A stretch of 64,000 nucleotides of DNA from an uncultured Algibacter sp. (GTDB lineage Bacteria; Bacteroidota; Bacteroidia; Flavobacteriales; Flavobacteriaceae): positions 61,375 to 125,374 of the forward strand of contig NZ_CANLZX010000012.1 of NCBI RefSeq assembly GCF_947495675.1, in the 5' to 3' direction. The translations under genes were made by a program, and so were the position numbers. The notes beneath the pieces were generated by a model that saw only the letters and a list, made by a program, of their open reading frames with translations, made no database searches and was not told the DNA's origin. Shown here piece by piece: positions 61,697 to 64,000 of this stretch (the first letter of the stretch is position 1; each line of letters opens with the position of its first letter).

Positions 61697-62406
61697 TTTC
61701 AAAACTTAATTTAGAAAACATTCTTTTTCTGGACATTGAAACCGTTCCAGAAACACAACATTTTTCAGATTTAGACGAAACAAAACAAGCACTTTGGGAA
61801 CAAAAATCAAGATACCAAAGAAAGGAAGATTATACTGCCGAAGAATTTTATGAACGTGCTGGTATTTGGGCAGAATTTGGAAAAATAGTATGTATTTCGG
61901 TTGGTTACTTTACAAATCAAGGAGACAACAGAAAGTTTAGAGTTACCTCTTTTTATGGTGATGAAGTTAAAATTTTAAAAGATTTTAAAAACCTTCTTTT
62001 ATCTCATTTTAGTCAAACCAAACATTTACTTTGTGCTCATAACGGGAAGGAATTCGACTTTCCATACATTGCTCGGCGCATGATAATTCATGGTATTGAA
62101 TTACCTTACAAACTAAATCTTTTTGGAAAAAAACCATGGGAAGTACCTCATCTAGATACTTTAGAACTTTGGAAATTTGGTGATTACAAAACATACACTT
62201 CTTTAAAATTATTAACAAACGTATTAGGTATTCCTTCACCTAAGGATGACATTGATGGTAGCGAAGTATATCGAGTTTACTATGAAGAAAATGAAATAGA
62301 TAGAATAATAATTTATTGTGAAAAAGACACCATAGCCGTAGCCCAAATATTTTTAAGATTAAGAGGTGATAAAATTTTAAACGATGATGAAATTATCCAT
62401 ATTTAA
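61693..62406 (+). CDS. 3'-5' exonuclease (DnaQ/PolB-like, DEDD type)
   Basis: 237 residues. DEDD residues are seen as F-L-D-I-E-T-V-P (Asp, Glu), K-E-F-D-F-P-Y (Asp) and Y-C-E-K-D-T-I-A-V (last Asp). The Y before D matches the DEDDy variant. The arrangement fits predicted PolB-like exonucleases found in Bacteroidota. It starts in the 4-nt overlap ATGA with the serine hydrolase gene. The DNA or RNA substrate is not established. Confidence 0.87.
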   Translation: MISKLNLENILFLDIETVPETQHFSDLDETKQALWEQKSRYQRKEDYTAEEFYERAGIWAEFGKIVCISVGYFTNQGDNRKFRVTSFYGDEVKILKDFKNLLLSHFSQTKHLLCAHNGKEFDFPYIARRMIIHGIELPYKLNLFGKKPWEVPHLDTLELWKFGDYKTYTSLKLLTNVLGIPSPKDDIDGSEVYRVYYEENEIDRIIIYCEKDTIAVAQIFLRLRGDKILNDDEIIHI

Positions 62407-62421
62407 ACTTCAATAAATAAA

Positions 62422-62448
62422 AAAGCCCAGACTGTAAATCTGGACTTT
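62422..62448. terminator. Terminator between the exonuclease and T9SS protein genes
   Basis: AAAGCCCAGA and TCTGGACTTT pair (one mismatch) around a 7-base loop, between convergent genes. The T-rich flank supports both strands. Confidence 0.75.
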
Positions 62449-62475
62449 CTATTTTTGAGTTAGTCAATTTTTGAT

Positions 62476-63999
62476 TTATTCTTTTATAAATCGTTTCATC
62501 ATTTTTGTACCTTCATTTTCAACTTCAATATAATACATTCCTGCTTCTAAATTATCAACTATAACTGTATTAGAAGTTTTTCCAGTATTTACAATTTGCC
62601 CTAGTGTATTAACAATTTTATAAGAAATAATTCCTCCTTTCGAAGTTTTTATATTTAAAACATCTCCAACAGGGTTTGGGAATAATGTAAGTTCATTTAT
62701 GCTATTTGCACTAACACTTAAAACATTTTGTTTTTCATTATTTTTAGCTGCTACGGCTGTAGTTAGAGTAATTTTATCTAAAGCAATATCTGCTTGCCAA
62801 GTACTTCCTGTAATTCTATTGAATCTTAATTGAACACTATTTCCGGTATATCCTGATAAATCTACACTAGCTGATAACCAAGTATTTCCTTTATTACCTG
62901 TTTCACTCCATATAGGAGTCCAACTTATACCGTTATCATTACTTGCTTCTAATGCAATGGATCCCATATCTGAAGCACCATACATGTGGTAATTGAAACT
63001 AAATATAGCTTGAGAAACCAAGTTTAAGTCATAACAAGGTGAATTAATAATAGCTTGCTTACTTGGATAACCCGTTCCGTTGCCCGAAGCTTCAACAAAA
63101 ATATAATAACTTCCTTGAACAGCACTTGAAGGTCCTGTACTACTTGATGGTGTTCCATTAGCATCAATTGTCCAATCAATATCATCTGCATTTGATTGAG
63201 TCCAAGCCCCTAGGGTGTTTTCATATCCTTCTGCATATGGGTAATTAGTAATACCACTTACACAACTATTTATAACTATTTCTCCATCTATTAAACTAAT
63301 ATTATCAATAGCTATATCTGCTTGCCAAGTGCTACCAACAAACCTATTAAAACGCAACTGAATACCGCCACCTGTATAAGCAGATAAATCAATTACTGCT
63401 GTTTGCCAAGAATTCCCTTTATTACCAGTTTCATTCCAAATACTTGTCCATGTAAGCCCTTCGTCTTGAGTTATTTCTAAATCAATACTCCCCATATCTG
63501 CAGCTCCATACATATGGTAATTAAAACTAAATGTAGCTTCGGTTAATGTGCTTAAATCAAAACAAGGTGAGTTAAGAATAGCTCTTCTACTTGGATAATT
63601 TGGTGATGAAGCTTCTACAAAAATATAATAACTGCCTTCTACTGCACTAGAAGGCCCTGTATTACTTGAAGGTGTTCCAGATGCATCAACTGTCCAATCA
63701 ATATCATCAGTTAATGTTTGAGTCCATGCTCCTAAAGTATTTTCAAACCCTTCAGTATAAGGAAATGAAGCAATTCCTCCAGAGCAACCAGAATTCGCTT
63801 CAGTTACAGTAATTGATCGGATAACTTCATTTGCTGGGTTACCAGAAGCATCACTTACGTTGTAAGATACAGTATATGTTCCTTCTAAATTTGTATTGAC
63901 AATATCTCCACCTATTATAATACTTGCTGTAATATCGCCATCTAAATCGTCTGTTGCTGTGGCTCCTTGCTCAGAATAAGTGTCTCCTACGTTTAAATC
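62476..63999 (-). CDS. Secreted MAM-domain protein with T9SS type A sorting domain (5' partial)
   Basis: The frame runs out of the right edge, so the N-terminus lies outside. From the edge inward come an Ig-like surface domain (DUF5011-like: D-G-D-I-T-A-S-I-I-I and D-A-S-G-N-P-A), two tandem MAM-like modules with closely similar Y-H-M-Y-G-A and S-T-W-Q-A-D-I-A segments, and a type A T9SS sorting domain at the C-terminus (F-P-N-P-V-G-D, G-M-Y-Y-I-E-V, K-R-F-I-K-E). The MAM modules likely bind or adhere at the surface. Enzymatic domains, if any, would be upstream. Confidence 0.88.
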   Translation of the reverse strand, partial: DLNVGDTYSEQGATATDDLDGDITASIIIGGDIVNTNLEGTYTVSYNVSDASGNPANEVIRSITVTEANSGCSGGIASFPYTEGFENTLGAWTQTLTDDIDWTVDASGTPSSNTGPSSAVEGSYYIFVEASSPNYPSRRAILNSPCFDLSTLTEATFSFNYHMYGAADMGSIDLEITQDEGLTWTSIWNETGNKGNSWQTAVIDLSAYTGGGIQLRFNRFVGSTWQADIAIDNISLIDGEIVINSCVSGITNYPYAEGYENTLGAWTQSNADDIDWTIDANGTPSSSTGPSSAVQGSYYIFVEASGNGTGYPSKQAIINSPCYDLNLVSQAIFSFNYHMYGASDMGSIALEASNDNGISWTPIWSETGNKGNTWLSASVDLSGYTGNSVQLRFNRITGSTWQADIALDKITLTTAVAAKNNEKQNVLSVSANSINELTLFPNPVGDVLNIKTSKGGIISYKIVNTLGQIVNTGKTSNTVIVDNLEAGMYYIEVENEGTKMMKRFIKE

Positions 64000-64000
64000 T

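Noticed and set aside
1..64000. tRNA and rRNA genes
   Set aside because: No T-arm GGTTCGAATCC-type sequence with matching arms and no rRNA-like conserved blocks were noticed on either strand.

Overview
The window reads as chromosome of a marine-type member of the Flavobacteriaceae (Bacteroidota). The DNA is AT-rich. Many genes are preceded by the Bacteroidota -7 promoter box TAnnTTTG rather than by Shine-Dalgarno sequences. There are type IX secretion sorting domains (type B at 55739..58246, type A at 62476..63999), many small lipoproteins, and a HemJ/HemCD-type heme pathway. The genus cannot be fixed from the sequence. I saw no rRNA, tRNA, CRISPR array or prophage.

Layout. (1) 1..11284 is a metal-handling region: a SCO copper chaperone (cut by the left edge), feoA-feoB plus a tiny FeoB-associated Cys-rich protein, then a long operon of a DtxR/MntR-type regulator, an outer-membrane protein, a metal-binding lipoprotein, an ABC ATPase, a cysteine hydrolase and two permeases that both carry a C-terminal winged-helix-like tail, then an NlpC/P60-like lipoprotein and YraN. 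(2) 11290..27300 is housekeeping and stress: TlpA-like thioredoxin, Mfd, TerB, an HDAC-fold deacetylase, Tex, ferritin, a small AraC-linked redox cluster (AhpD-like protein, cupredoxin-like protein, a 55-residue protein), MetG, an LD-carboxypeptidase and a TerB-DnaJ protein. (3) 27509..37567 is mixed: bacilliredoxin, PlsC, acyl-ACP desaturase, HD hydrolase, then an AraC regulator divergent from three tandem paralogous secreted proteins with duplicated promoters and terminators, a radical SAM protein and a lipoprotein. (4) 37598..55648 holds crotonase and a histidine kinase, then a heme biosynthesis locus: hemJ, MATE, hemH on the minus strand; hemA, hemCD, hemE, EI24, GNAT, hemF, ychJ and hemB on the plus strand. 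Only hemL is absent among the genes needed from glutamyl-tRNA to heme. (5) 55739..64000 holds a T9SS type B protein, a CNNM/CBS protein, MGMT, a hotdog protein, a serine hydrolase, a 3'-5' exonuclease and a MAM-domain T9SS type A protein cut by the right edge.

The most striking item is at 49832..51571. A REP-associated tyrosine transposase (RAYT) with its REP palindromes in inverted orientation sits directly upstream of hemF and is open in frame with it, predicting a 522-residue RAYT-HemF fusion. The right REP palindrome is itself read as the linker. Other points of interest are AraC-type operator pairs at fixed spacing in two separate loci (45 bp in one, 63 bp in three copies in the other), a permease gene without a canonical start codon, a three-copy structured intergenic repeat of about 85-100 nt, and five genes of 38-57 codons.
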